Part shown: positions 1 through 5,779 of the stretch, one piece after another
Layout: the number at the start of each line of letters is the position of its first letter
How positions within the stretch are numbered: position 1 is the stretch's first letter
Assembly: GCA_004557545.1 (NCBI GenBank)
Contig: SFGV01000082.1
Span: 1-6,500 of the forward strand
Reading direction: 5' to 3'
DNA length: 6,500 nucleotides
Source: Succinatimonas hippei
GTDB taxonomy: Bacteria; Pseudomonadota; Gammaproteobacteria; Enterobacterales; Succinivibrionaceae
Notes under the pieces: model-generated
What the model saw: only the letters and a program-made list of their open reading frames with translations
Databases searched by the model: none
What the model was told of the DNA's origin: nothing
Program-made: the position numbers and the translations under genes

Positions 1-282
1 CAGATTGCTTATGCATACAGAGTCATTTCCGGATTTAATCCACGGATAATTTGAATTGTCGGCCAATGGTCCTTCAAGGGTTACCATTGTCTTAAGGTCA
101 ACAGGCGTAAGCGCGCTCAGATCATCATTGAAGAACAGGCATACACGCGGGGAGCCGACGGCATTAGAATTACTGGTCAGCTTATTAATTTTAAGTGTCT
201 GCGCATAGCCTGAGCATGAAAAGCTTATACCCGTAAGAAGCAGGGCAAATATACGGATAAGCCTTCTGATAATCCCGCTCAT
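1..282 (-). CDS. Alpha-2-macroglobulin family protein, N-terminal part (cut by window edge)
   Basis: Only the first 94 codons are present; the gene runs off the left edge. Residues 1-27 form a Sec signal peptide: two arginine pairs-rich N-terminus (RRLIR, 6-10), a hydrophobic stretch (IFALLLTGI), and a likely signal peptidase I site after Gly-Tyr-Ala27. Cys23 is preceded by Ser-Phe-Ser, a poor lipobox, so a lipoprotein is less likely. Residues about 44-94 read like the first macroglobulin domain of bacterial alpha-2-macroglobulins: a PRVCLFF strand (46-52), a 'DLSALTPVDL..MVTLEG' segment, and an SVCISNL strand (88-94) where the family has a conserved LCxxGL pattern. Known role of the family: a periplasmic protease trap, often partnered with penicillin-binding protein 1C. 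The ATG at 282 has a GAGGT ribosome site (292-296) 9 nt upstream. The thioester region lies outside the window, so the assignment rests on the N-terminus only. Confidence 0.6.
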   Translation of the reverse strand, partial: MSGIIRRLIRIFALLLTGISFSCSGYAQTLKINKLTSNSNAVGSPRVCLFFNDDLSALTPVDLKTMVTLEGPLADNSNYPWIKSGNDSVCISNL

Positions 283-460
283 GTCACTATAACCTCATTT
301 TGGCGCGGACGCTTCGTTCAACATGCTGTACAGGTTAATGATAATGTACGAGATCAACGCATGACAGGTTTAATGAATAAAATAGTGCTAAAGGTCAGTT
401 TTATTTTGTCAGACAAGTGGTTCGAGAAAAGAAACTCTCCCCGGCTTTGATGGCAGGACC

Positions 461-492
461 AAAACACATGGGATCAATTCCCATGTGGTTTT
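461..492 (-). terminator. Hairpin terminator behind the alpha-glucosidase gene
   Basis: A perfect 9-bp stem (465-473 CACATGGGA with 479-487 TCCCATGTG) closes a 5-nt loop. Outside it, AAAA (461-464) faces TTTT (489-492) across one bulged G (488). On the minus strand the hairpin is followed by TTTT, so it can end the glucosidase transcript about 80 nt after its stop codon. The symmetrical A and T tracts mean it could also act on the plus strand, though no plus-strand gene lies nearby. The T tract is short, so efficiency is uncertain. Confidence 0.5.
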
Positions 493-495
493 CTT

Positions 496-555
496 AAGCT
501 GTCACTAAGGCAACAGAGGTTTTCTGAGGACAGCTTGAGGGGTAATGAAGTGACA
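496..555. repeat. Overlapping inverted repeats in the 3' region of the alpha-glucosidase gene
   Basis: Two inverted repeats share one arm. AAGCTGTC (496-503) matches GACAGCTT (529-536) perfectly. TGTCACT (500-506) matches AGTGACA (549-555) perfectly. Because 500-503 belongs to both, the two stems cannot form together. A smaller CAGA/TCTG stem sits inside the first loop. In the minus-strand transcript these lie between the glucosidase stop codon and the terminator at 461-492. The repeats are plain in the sequence; any role, such as 3'-end protection or switching between structures, is inference. Confidence 0.4.
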
Positions 556-568
556 CGGCAAAACGCTT

Positions 569-2245
569 TTATTTAAGATCGCGCCCTGTAACCGCCGCGC
601 TTCCTGGTCCGATCATAAGAGAACCATCCTTTCGCGTTATGTCTCCTGTTGAGACTATAAGCGCGGCGTCATCTTTGATGGTAAAGCTTTTCTCTGAGAA
701 ATTGGCGTAAACCCGGATCTCTTTTTTCTCATCGTAGCGTCTGTAGGCCATAAAGCTGTCATCGGGACAAGGCAGCGGTGCGAAAGCACCGCAGGCGAAG
801 CACTCTTCAAGATCAGGAGATTTTCTTATCCTTATTAGTGTCTTGTACCAGTTTAATACCGAGTCAGGATCCTCACCTTGAACGCTGACGTTGAGCTTTT
901 TCCAGTCCTGATGCAGTCTTATCCACGGGGTTCCATCCGAGAACCCTGCGTTTTTCGATTTGTCCCAGAGCATGGGGGTGCGCGACTGATCACGGGTATG
1001 CAGTGACACACATTCCAAAGCCTGTTTTTTGCTAAAGCCGTGCTTTAAGCATTTCTGGTATTCGGTAAATGAGAGCAGATCGCGGAATTCCCCAGGCTCA
1101 TTGAAATCCGTCTTGGTCATCCCAAGTTCCTGCCCCTGATATATAAAGGGCAGACCTCTTAGGAACAAAAACGCGGTAGCCAGCACCTTGGCGCCCTGAG
1201 CGTTCTGCAGATCTTTTCTCAGATAGAAACTAACGGCGCGCGGCTCATCGTGGTTTTCGGTGATCACTGATACCATGCCTGTTTTCATGGCAAGCTCCTG
1301 ACCTTTGAAGTTACCGTCACGGTAGAGTTTTACACTTGGTTTTTCATACGCGTAGTAGCCGGGCTTTTTTTCAAAAAGCTCGCGTACTGTAAAGTCAAAT
1401 ACGCTTGAAAAGGCTCCGTCTTTTCCGTAGATATCATTGAGGATCTCGGGGTTAAGGCCAAAGGCCTCGCCTACCGTAAACGCGCCACGCGGCCCGTATG
1501 TGTGATCGCGCATGTCTTTGAGTAAAGCTGGCGCTTTATCAGCGAGTTTCGCAGTCATTCTGCCACAGGCGCACATTCCGTCACCCTCATCATCAGGCGC
1601 GAGCCCAGGGAAGGTAAGATCCTTGGCAATATTCATGATGGCGTCGACCCTGAAGCCGTCTATGCCAAGGTCAAGCCACCAGTTCATCATGTCATAGACT
1701 CTCTGGCGAAGAGCGGGGTTATACCAGTTGAGATCAGGCTGCTCTTTGGCAAAATAATGCAGATACCAGAGATCTTCAAACCCCGTAACTTTCTCCCATA
1801 CGCTGCCACCGAAATATGAGCGCAGGTTGTCAGGAGGAGTGCCATCCTCATGGCCCTTTACAAAGTAAAAGCACTGTCCTTCCGGACCATAGGGATCAGC
1901 AAGCGCTTTTCTGAAAAGCTCATGCTCGGAGGAGCAGTGGTTTACCACGAGATCCATGATAAGTTTCATGTCTTTCGCGTGAACTTCGGAGAGCAGCTCT
2001 TTGAAGTCATCCATCGAGCCAAACTCTTTGCCGATGGAACGGTAGTCCGCGATGTCATATCCGTTGTCTATCTGAGGTGAGACGTAAACAGGGGAGAGCC
2101 AGATAATGTCAACTCCGAGATCTTTTAAGTAGTCAAGCTTTGAGATTATGCCTTTAAGATCGCCTATGCCGTCACCATTGCTGTCTTTAAATGATCTTGG
2201 ATAGATCTGATAGGCAATCTTTCCGTACCACCACTTCTTTTGCAT
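569..2245 (-). CDS. GH13 alpha-glucosidase (oligo-1,6-glucosidase / trehalose-6-phosphate hydrolase type)
   Basis: A 558-residue cytoplasmic retaining glycosidase with no signal peptide, a usual length for the GH13_31 group (MalL, TreC, DexB). The N-terminus WWYGKIAYQIYPRSF is typical, followed by the calcium-binding loop DSNGDGIGD (21-29). The conserved GH13 regions are all present: DLVVNH (98-103), QPDLN (169-173), GFRVDAI (197-203) with nucleophile Asp201, VGEAF (258-262) with acid/base Glu260, and ENHDEPR (330-336) with transition-state Asp333. The C-terminal beta domain starts near 480. The residue after the nucleophile is Ala202; in the family Val there goes with alpha-1,6 preference, and Thr or Ala is often seen in alpha-1,4 enzymes, so strict oligo-1,6 activity is doubtful. 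The substrate (maltose, isomaltose, trehalose-6-phosphate or dextrin) cannot be fixed from this window because no transporter or PTS gene adjoins it. The ATG at 2245 has AAAGGA (2253-2258) 7 nt upstream. The gene appears to be transcribed alone, with dapE's terminator upstream and its own downstream. Confidence 0.93.
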   Translation of the reverse strand: MQKKWWYGKIAYQIYPRSFKDSNGDGIGDLKGIISKLDYLKDLGVDIIWLSPVYVSPQIDNGYDIADYRSIGKEFGSMDDFKELLSEVHAKDMKLIMDLVVNHCSSEHELFRKALADPYGPEGQCFYFVKGHEDGTPPDNLRSYFGGSVWEKVTGFEDLWYLHYFAKEQPDLNWYNPALRQRVYDMMNWWLDLGIDGFRVDAIMNIAKDLTFPGLAPDDEGDGMCACGRMTAKLADKAPALLKDMRDHTYGPRGAFTVGEAFGLNPEILNDIYGKDGAFSSVFDFTVRELFEKKPGYYAYEKPSVKLYRDGNFKGQELAMKTGMVSVITENHDEPRAVSFYLRKDLQNAQGAKVLATAFLFLRGLPFIYQGQELGMTKTDFNEPGEFRDLLSFTEYQKCLKHGFSKKQALECVSLHTRDQSRTPMLWDKSKNAGFSDGTPWIRLHQDWKKLNVSVQGEDPDSVLNWYKTLIRIRKSPDLEECFACGAFAPLPCPDDSFMAYRRYDEKKEIRVYANFSEKSFTIKDDAALIVSTGDITRKDGSLMIGPGSAAVTGRDLK

Positions 2246-2252
2246 GATATGT

Positions 2253-2267
2253 TCCTTTGGACCAAAG
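2253..2267 (-). promoter_or_regulatory. Ribosome binding site embedded in a 13-bp palindrome, alpha-glucosidase leader
   Basis: The palindrome CTTTGG-A-CCAAAG (2255-2267) is perfect and overlaps the AAAGGA ribosome site. As RNA it could form a 5-bp stem with a 3-nt loop that partly hides the site; as DNA it could be an operator. A run of nine A residues lies just upstream in the transcript. A TAAAAT hexamer further upstream on the minus strand (2290-2295) could be a -10 box, but I see no convincing -35. Confidence 0.35.
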
Positions 2268-2343
2268 CTTTTTTTTTGTTAATAAAATGATTTTACAGCC
2301 TTTTTGCGTTGGTGATGCGAAGCAGACTGTCAGATTTTGTGAT

Positions 2344-2395
2344 AAAAAACGCCTGAGCTCCCACATAAGTTCAGCGTCCCCGCCTTAGGCGGGGA
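2344..2395 (-). terminator. Tandem-hairpin terminator behind dapE
   Basis: In minus-strand order, the dapE stop is followed within 10 nt by a GC-rich hairpin: TCCCCGCC (2377-2384) pairs perfectly with GGCGGGGA (2388-2395) across a TTA loop. Directly after it comes a second hairpin with one bulge: ACGCCTGA (2349-2356) against TCAGCGT (2371-2377). That one runs into six T residues on the minus strand (2344-2349). The second hairpin with its U-tract has classic intrinsic-terminator form, and the first probably strengthens it. Confidence 0.7.
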
Positions 2396-2401
2396 TGAAG
2401 A

Positions 2402-3607
2402 TTAAAGCAGGAGTTTTGAGAGTAGATCCTCATAGATTGACGCGAGAAGATCCGGATCTTCAGCTTTTACACGTTCATTTATTCCATGAATTGAGAGCGC
2501 TGGAGGACCGAATTCCATAACCTCGCTTCCAAGCGGGGCGATAAACCTGCCATCAGAGGTTCCACCTGAGGTGCTAAAGCGCGGGCTAATGCCGGTCTTG
2601 TTTTTAACCGCGCTTAAAAGAGCCTCTGAAAATTCGCCTTTTTGTGTCTCAAACGGCAAGCCGTTCAAGCGCCAGACCGTATCGGCGGAGGCTTTGCTGC
2701 GTTCAAGCGCTTTTTCAAAGCGCTCTTTAATCATCTGCGGAGTTGAAAGCGGGTTAAAGCGCCAGTTGCACATGAAAAAGCACTCGCCGGGTGCTACGTT
2801 CTCAGCTCCGGTACCGCAACGGATATTGGTGATCTGAAAAGATGTGGGAGGAAAAGAGTCCGATCCCTCATCCCATTTTATTTCAGAGAGCTCGTGCATT
2901 AAGGCCGCCGCGTGGTGAGCCGCGTTGTCACAGCGCTCGGGGTAGGCCACATGTCCCTGTACTCCTTTTACGGTTATATCGCATGAAAGCGAGCCGCGCC
3001 GGCCGTTTTTGACCTGATCGCCAAGACTCTCAACGCAAGAGGGCTCTCCAACAAGACACCACTTTGGAACCATGTCGCGGTTTTTTAAAAATTCAGCAGC
3101 CTTCGGGGTGCCTCCATGGCTGTCCCCCTCCTCGTTTGAGGTTAAAAGCAGCATGCATCGTCCTTTGTGAGCGGGGTGTTTTCGTACAAAATCGCACAGA
3201 GCCACGGTCATCGCGGCGTCTGAGGCTTTCATGTCACTCGCGCCGCGACCGTAGAGATATGAGACGCCTTCATCGTCAAAGAGCGTAGGAGTGAAAGGAT
3301 CACAGCGCCATTTTCCGGGATCTCCTGGTGGTACCACGTCAGTGTGTCCAAGAAACATCAGCGAGGGCTCACCCTGTCCATGTACCGCGATGAGGTTGAC
3401 AGCGCCGCTTCCGCCAAGACAAAAACAGCGAAAACCACAGGAGGCCAGACGCTCGGCGATCACGCCCTGACATCCTTTATCCTCAGGCGTAATTGAGGGT
3501 CTTGAGATGAGATCTTTTAAAAGCTCGAGCGCCGGATGGAGATCCTCTTTTTTGGAGGCTACAGCCTCACCTTTGGCGTTAAACGTGGCGATGCTGCGCT
3601 CATCCAT
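2402..3607 (-). CDS. dapE: Succinyl-diaminopimelate desuccinylase
   Basis: A cytoplasmic di-zinc M20-family enzyme that cleaves N-succinyl-LL-diaminopimelate to succinate and LL-diaminopimelate, feeding lysine and peptidoglycan synthesis. Metal and catalytic residues are all in place: GHTD (His88 ligand, Asp90), GRGASDMK (Asp125 bridging ligand), SNEE (general base Glu159, ligand Glu160), GEPS (Glu188) and SIH (His374). Other DapE signatures are VVPPGD (91-96), VKNGRRGSL (199-207), VQGHVAYP (216-223), and TSGGTSDGRF (346-355). At 401 residues it is about 22-25 longer than the E. coli enzyme; the extra length is an N-terminal tail (about 1-22) before the usual start of the fold. No other usable start codon lies near the expected point, and the ATG has a strong GGAGG, so I keep the long form. 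The start is 3 nt after the stop of the upstream gene, implying translational coupling. Confidence 0.95.
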   Translation of the reverse strand: MDERSIATFNAKGEAVASKKEDLHPALELLKDLISRPSITPEDKGCQGVIAERLASCGFRCFCLGGSGAVNLIAVHGQGEPSLMFLGHTDVVPPGDPGKWRCDPFTPTLFDDEGVSYLYGRGASDMKASDAAMTVALCDFVRKHPAHKGRCMLLLTSNEEGDSHGGTPKAAEFLKNRDMVPKWCLVGEPSCVESLGDQVKNGRRGSLSCDITVKGVQGHVAYPERCDNAAHHAAALMHELSEIKWDEGSDSFPPTSFQITNIRCGTGAENVAPGECFFMCNWRFNPLSTPQMIKERFEKALERSKASADTVWRLNGLPFETQKGEFSEALLSAVKNKTGISPRFSTSGGTSDGRFIAPLGSEVMEFGPPALSIHGINERVKAEDPDLLASIYEDLLSKLLL

Positions 3608-3610
3608 AAC

Positions 3611-4246
3611 TCAGTCCTCCGACGGGTATTGCAGGAAGAGCTTGCGTTCAAGCTTTAAGAAAGGATAAGCGGTAGCGCTCAGCTCCTTGACCTTAAGCGC
3701 GTCAACTCTGCCGTATCTGACATCCTCAAGCAGCGTTCTGTCAGGGGCGGTAAGTTTATTTAACGCGTCTTCATACTGACGTAAAAACTGCTGGGCCAGA
3801 AGTTTGTCCCAGGCGTAAACAGTAGAGATAGACCTTAGTATGTACATTGAAGCCATGGGGATCACCACAACCTGATCCTTTAAAAGCTCATCCAGGAACA
3901 GACGCGCTTTCGATTCATCCGTAAGATCACATACCTTGACCCCGTGGTCGGGATGCCCGGTTTGGGAGATTACGGCGCCGCCTCCTTCAAGGATCTTTAA
4001 AAACGCTGGCATGATCTCCTCACCGGCGGCGTTGCCTTCAATCTTAAGGCGGGCGTCGTCAGAGCAGCTTATGATAGGATTTTTGGAGAACGCGCCCAAA
4101 AGCTCGCAGATCTCGCGTGGCCCGTTTTCAAGCTCTTTGTCCTCAACTCTGACACACAAAGCCGCGGCTACTTTATTTTCTGGATCACGCATAACCTTGT
4201 GCGCGTCAGGTGGGCAGGAGGGCTGAAATCTTGGTGGCATCGGCAT
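3611..4246 (-). CDS. Conserved-looking hypothetical protein, first gene of a dapE transcription unit
   Basis: I do not recognise this 211-residue protein. No signal peptide or convincing membrane segment is visible. It begins with a proline-rich stretch (MPMPPRFQPSCPP, 1-13), has cysteines at 11, 31, 47, 61 and 106, a GGGAVI turn (88-93), a histidine pair near GHPDHG (97-102), and a short hydrophobic run (VVVIPM, 126-131). The C-terminal third (about 145-205) is charged and probably helical. The spaced Cys/His residues could bind metal, but there is no clear motif. Codon use resembles dapE, the ATG at 4246 has GAGGAA (4254-4259) about 7 nt upstream, and the stop lies 3 nt from dapE, so it is very likely a real gene expressed with dapE. 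A role tied to diaminopimelate or cell-wall synthesis is only suggested by position. Confidence 0.85.
   Translation of the reverse strand: MPMPPRFQPSCPPDAHKVMRDPENKVAAALCVRVEDKELENGPREICELLGAFSKNPIISCSDDARLKIEGNAAGEEIMPAFLKILEGGGAVISQTGHPDHGVKVCDLTDESKARLFLDELLKDQVVVIPMASMYILRSISTVYAWDKLLAQQFLRQYEDALNKLTAPDRTLLEDVRYGRVDALKVKELSATAYPFLKLERKLFLQYPSED
3616..3620 (-). promoter_or_regulatory. Ribosome binding site of dapE inside the preceding gene
   Basis: GGAGG lies 8 nt upstream of the dapE ATG and is also part of the final Ser-Glu-Asp codons of the upstream 211-residue gene. It fixes the dapE start, and with it the longer N-terminus, and makes coupled translation of the two genes likely. Confidence 0.75.
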
Positions 4247-4307
4247 AGGACAATTCCTCGTTTTATCGTAAAAAATGACAGTTTTTTAACCGTCCTGTTG
4301 GAAATAT

Positions 4308-4324
4308 GATCTTAGAGCAAGATC
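4308..4324. other. Perfect 6-bp hairpin between dtd and the dapE unit
   Basis: GATCTT (4308-4313) and AAGATC (4319-4324) form a stem with a 5-nt loop in the 114-bp gap. No T tract follows on either strand, so this is not a standard terminator. It contains two GATC sites, and a third lies at 4341. It sits in the likely promoter region of the 211-residue gene and dapE. I found no clear -10/-35 pair in the gap; a GATAAA hexamer near 4262-4267 on the minus strand is too close to the gene to rely on. Confidence 0.3.
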
Positions 4325-4360
4325 CGCTATGGCGCAAAAAGATCAGAAGATGATGATAAT

Positions 4361-4807
4361 TTAGGCTCTTATATCCAGCATAAAAGTGCATGGGCCGTCA
4401 TTTACTAGAGCTACCTGCATGTCCTCACCGAACAGACCTGATTTGACGGAAGACGGCATCAGATCGTTCAGGCACTTTAAAGCGTATTCATAAAGAGGCT
4501 TGGCCTCGTTGTACCGCAGGCCGTTGTCAAATCCCGGCCTGTGTCCGTGGGTACAGTCAGATGCCAGAGTGAACTGGGAGATTGCGAGTACCTCTCCACC
4601 TGTATCTTTGAGGCTTAAATTGAGTTTGTCGTTACTGTCAGAGAAGATCCGCATCAGCACGGTTTTCTCCATGGATTTCCTGACAATCTCCTGAGTATCG
4701 CTCTTTTCAAAGGCGATAAATAGGAGCAGACCTTTGCCTATACTGGAGACTAATTCGCCTTTTGAACTGACCGAGGCGCTGTTTACTCTCTGGATCAGTG
4801 TTCTCAT
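4361..4807 (-). CDS. dtd: D-aminoacyl-tRNA deacylase
   Basis: A 148-residue homodimeric cytoplasmic enzyme that hydrolyses D-amino acids (and Gly mischarged on tRNA-Ala) from tRNA, recycling tRNA and protecting translation from D-residues. The length matches the family (E. coli about 145). The N-terminus MRTLIQRVNSASV fits the family pattern xxLIQRVxxASV. The two active-site motifs are present: SQFTL (77-81) and the cross-subunit Gly-cisPro motif NDGPCT (136-141, Gly138-Pro139). RIFSD (53-57) and DMQVALVNDGP (129-139) also match. The ATG at 4807 agrees with homologues, but the ribosome site is weak (a GGA about 11 nt upstream). The methyltransferase gene ends 87 bp upstream on the same strand, so cotranscription is possible. 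Confidence 0.95.
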   Translation of the reverse strand: MRTLIQRVNSASVSSKGELVSSIGKGLLLFIAFEKSDTQEIVRKSMEKTVLMRIFSDSNDKLNLSLKDTGGEVLAISQFTLASDCTHGHRPGFDNGLRYNEAKPLYEYALKCLNDLMPSSVKSGLFGEDMQVALVNDGPCTFMLDIRA

Positions 4808-4821
4808 ATGTTTTTGGATCC

Positions 4822-4882
4822 GGAATATTCCAGGTCTTTACGATAGTCCGAGGGATATCCTGACCTGCATAGAGGATATTCC
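4822..4882. repeat. Three short palindrome-like repeats in the dtd leader
   Basis: GGAATATTCC (4822-4831, a perfect 10-bp palindrome), GGATATCC (4853-4860, a perfect 8-bp palindrome) and GGATATTCC (4874-4882) occur within 61 bp of the 87-bp gap between the methyltransferase gene and dtd. The second and third can also pair with each other as a 6-7 bp stem around a 13-nt loop. They lie in the 5' region of dtd and could be binding sites for a regulator, or an RNA structure. Their function is unknown. Confidence 0.4.
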
Positions 4883-4894
4883 TGCAGAGAGGTT

Positions 4895-5356
4895 TTATCT
4901 ATTCGACTTCTCAAGCTCAAGCAGGGCTTTTTTCATCTCAATTCCACCGCCGTAGCCTGTAAGCGAGCCATTCGCTCCTATGACCCGGTGGCAGGGAACC
5001 GCGATCATCACGGGATTAGCGTGATTTGCCATTCCTACGGCTCTGTAGGCTTTAGGACATCCGATCTCCTCGGCGATCTCTTTATAACTTCTGGTTTCAC
5101 CGTAAGGGATCCTTTCAAGCGCGTTCCAGATCTTCAACTGAAATTGGGTTCCTTCAAGCCTGTATTTAAAATCAAAGCTTTTGCGCTTGCCGCGCAGGTA
5201 TTCATCTATCTCAGAGAAAACATGATCGCTAAAAGCGGTTTTTATTCCGCTATCACTACTATCTTCTACCTTATCTATAGATAGTACCGTATCTCCGTCA
5301 TAGCCTATCTTCAAAAAACCGAAACGAAAATCGTATATAGCGAAAGCTGTTGCCAT
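4895..5356 (-). CDS. ogt: Methylated-DNA--protein-cysteine (O6-methylguanine) methyltransferase
   Basis: A 153-residue single-use DNA repair protein that moves the methyl group from O6-methylguanine or O4-methylthymine to its own cysteine. The signature PCHRVIG (121-127) holds the acceptor Cys122. Other family residues are Tyr91 in GETRSYKEIA, the arginine finger Arg105 in YRAVGMANHANP (104-115) and GYGGG (134-138). The N-terminal domain (1-65) is short and variable, as usual for the type without an Ada regulatory domain. The frame stays open 31 codons upstream, into the glycosylase gene, but the ATG at 5356 has a good AAGAAGGTG ribosome site 7 nt away and begins a typical family N-terminus, so I use it. 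The gap to the glycosylase gene is 28 bp, so the two alkylation-repair genes are probably one transcript. Confidence 0.93.
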   Translation of the reverse strand: MATAFAIYDFRFGFLKIGYDGDTVLSIDKVEDSSDSGIKTAFSDHVFSEIDEYLRGKRKSFDFKYRLEGTQFQLKIWNALERIPYGETRSYKEIAEEIGCPKAYRAVGMANHANPVMIAVPCHRVIGANGSLTGYGGGIEMKKALLELEKSNR

Positions 5357-5361
5357 ATGAA

Positions 5362-5370
5362 CACCTTCTT
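5362..5370 (-). promoter_or_regulatory. Ribosome binding site that sets the ogt start
   Basis: AAGAAGGTG on the minus strand, with its AGG 7 nt before the ATG at 5356. This supports the 153-residue product over a 184-residue reading that would overlap the glycosylase gene. Confidence 0.7.
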
Positions 5371-5384
5371 GCTTTACCCGTCTT

Positions 5385-5774
5385 TTATTTCCTGAAAAGC
5401 TTTTTCCCAGCTTCTGGATCATCAAGCTCAGGGATAGCGCCTCCGGCAATTGCCCATAAATACAATGAGGCTACTGTACCGCAGGGAGAGTATCTTTTGC
5501 GATAACGGTCAAATCTTGCTTTGTCGATGACCCTGTGACAGTAGAGCATGCGCATGCCGCGCAGGATCGCGAGATCCGTAAAACTGACGATATCAGGTCT
5601 CTGCATGCAGAATGTCATGATCATCTCTGCAGTCCAGACGCCTATTCCTTTTAGTGATGTAAAGCGTCTGATCACCTCTTCATCAGAAAGAGAGTATAGA
5701 CCATAAATACCAAATGAACCTTCATCGATTTTTTTCGCGAAATCCAGAATATAGTCAGCCTTTTTGAATGTCAT
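5385..5774 (-). CDS. C-terminal fragment of AlkA-like DNA glycosylase with the catalytic residues
   Basis: One hundred and twenty-nine residues holding the helix-hairpin-helix LKGIGVWTA (41-49), the Gly/Pro-rich loop, and catalytic Asp67 in SFTDLAILRG (64-73). The C-terminus SLYLWAIAGGAIPEL (103-117) matches clostridial-type members of the family as I recall them. The ATG is the second copy of the ATGAC duplication, 5 nt after the stop of the first fragment. A GAGGAG run (5795-5800) lies 20 nt upstream, rather far for normal initiation, so expression would depend on reinitiation. The fold would lack its N-terminal helices unless the first fragment associates with it. Confidence 0.65.
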   Translation of the reverse strand: MTFKKADYILDFAKKIDEGSFGIYGLYSLSDEEVIRRFTSLKGIGVWTAEMIMTFCMQRPDIVSFTDLAILRGMRMLYCHRVIDKARFDRYRKRYSPCGTVASLYLWAIAGGAIPELDDPEAGKKLFRK

Positions 5775-5779
5775 GTCAT
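5770..5779 (-). repeat. 5-bp tandem duplication in the glycosylase gene
   Basis: ATGAC occurs twice back to back on the minus strand (GTCAT GTCAT on the plus strand), directly after the premature TGA. Slippage during replication commonly makes such duplications. The first copy opens a two-codon frame (ATG ACA TGA); the second supplies the start codon of the C-terminal fragment. Confidence 0.75.

Noticed and set aside
376..416. AATAAAA..TTTTATT inverted repeat and GTCAG direct repeat upstream of the alpha-2-macroglobulin-like gene
   Set aside because: Short and AT-rich, as expected by chance. I also found no convincing -35/-10 pair for the gene in 283-460.
1512..2080. Plus-strand open frames inside the glucosidase gene, and similar ones inside dapE, the 211-residue gene, dtd and ogt
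   Set aside because: They are antisense shadows of well-supported coding sequences, with no family similarity.
2335..2352. CRP-like site near TTTTGTGAT upstream of the glucosidase gene
   Set aside because: Only one half-site (TGTGA) is present. The other half does not match, and the sequence overlaps the dapE terminator tract.
4343..4360. Terminator just after dtd
   Set aside because: A five-T run follows on the minus strand, but the stem before it is only 3-4 bp.
5357..5449. 31-codon upstream extension of the methyltransferase
   Set aside because: It overlaps the end of the glycosylase frame and lacks family similarity, while the internal ATG at 5356 has a good ribosome site.
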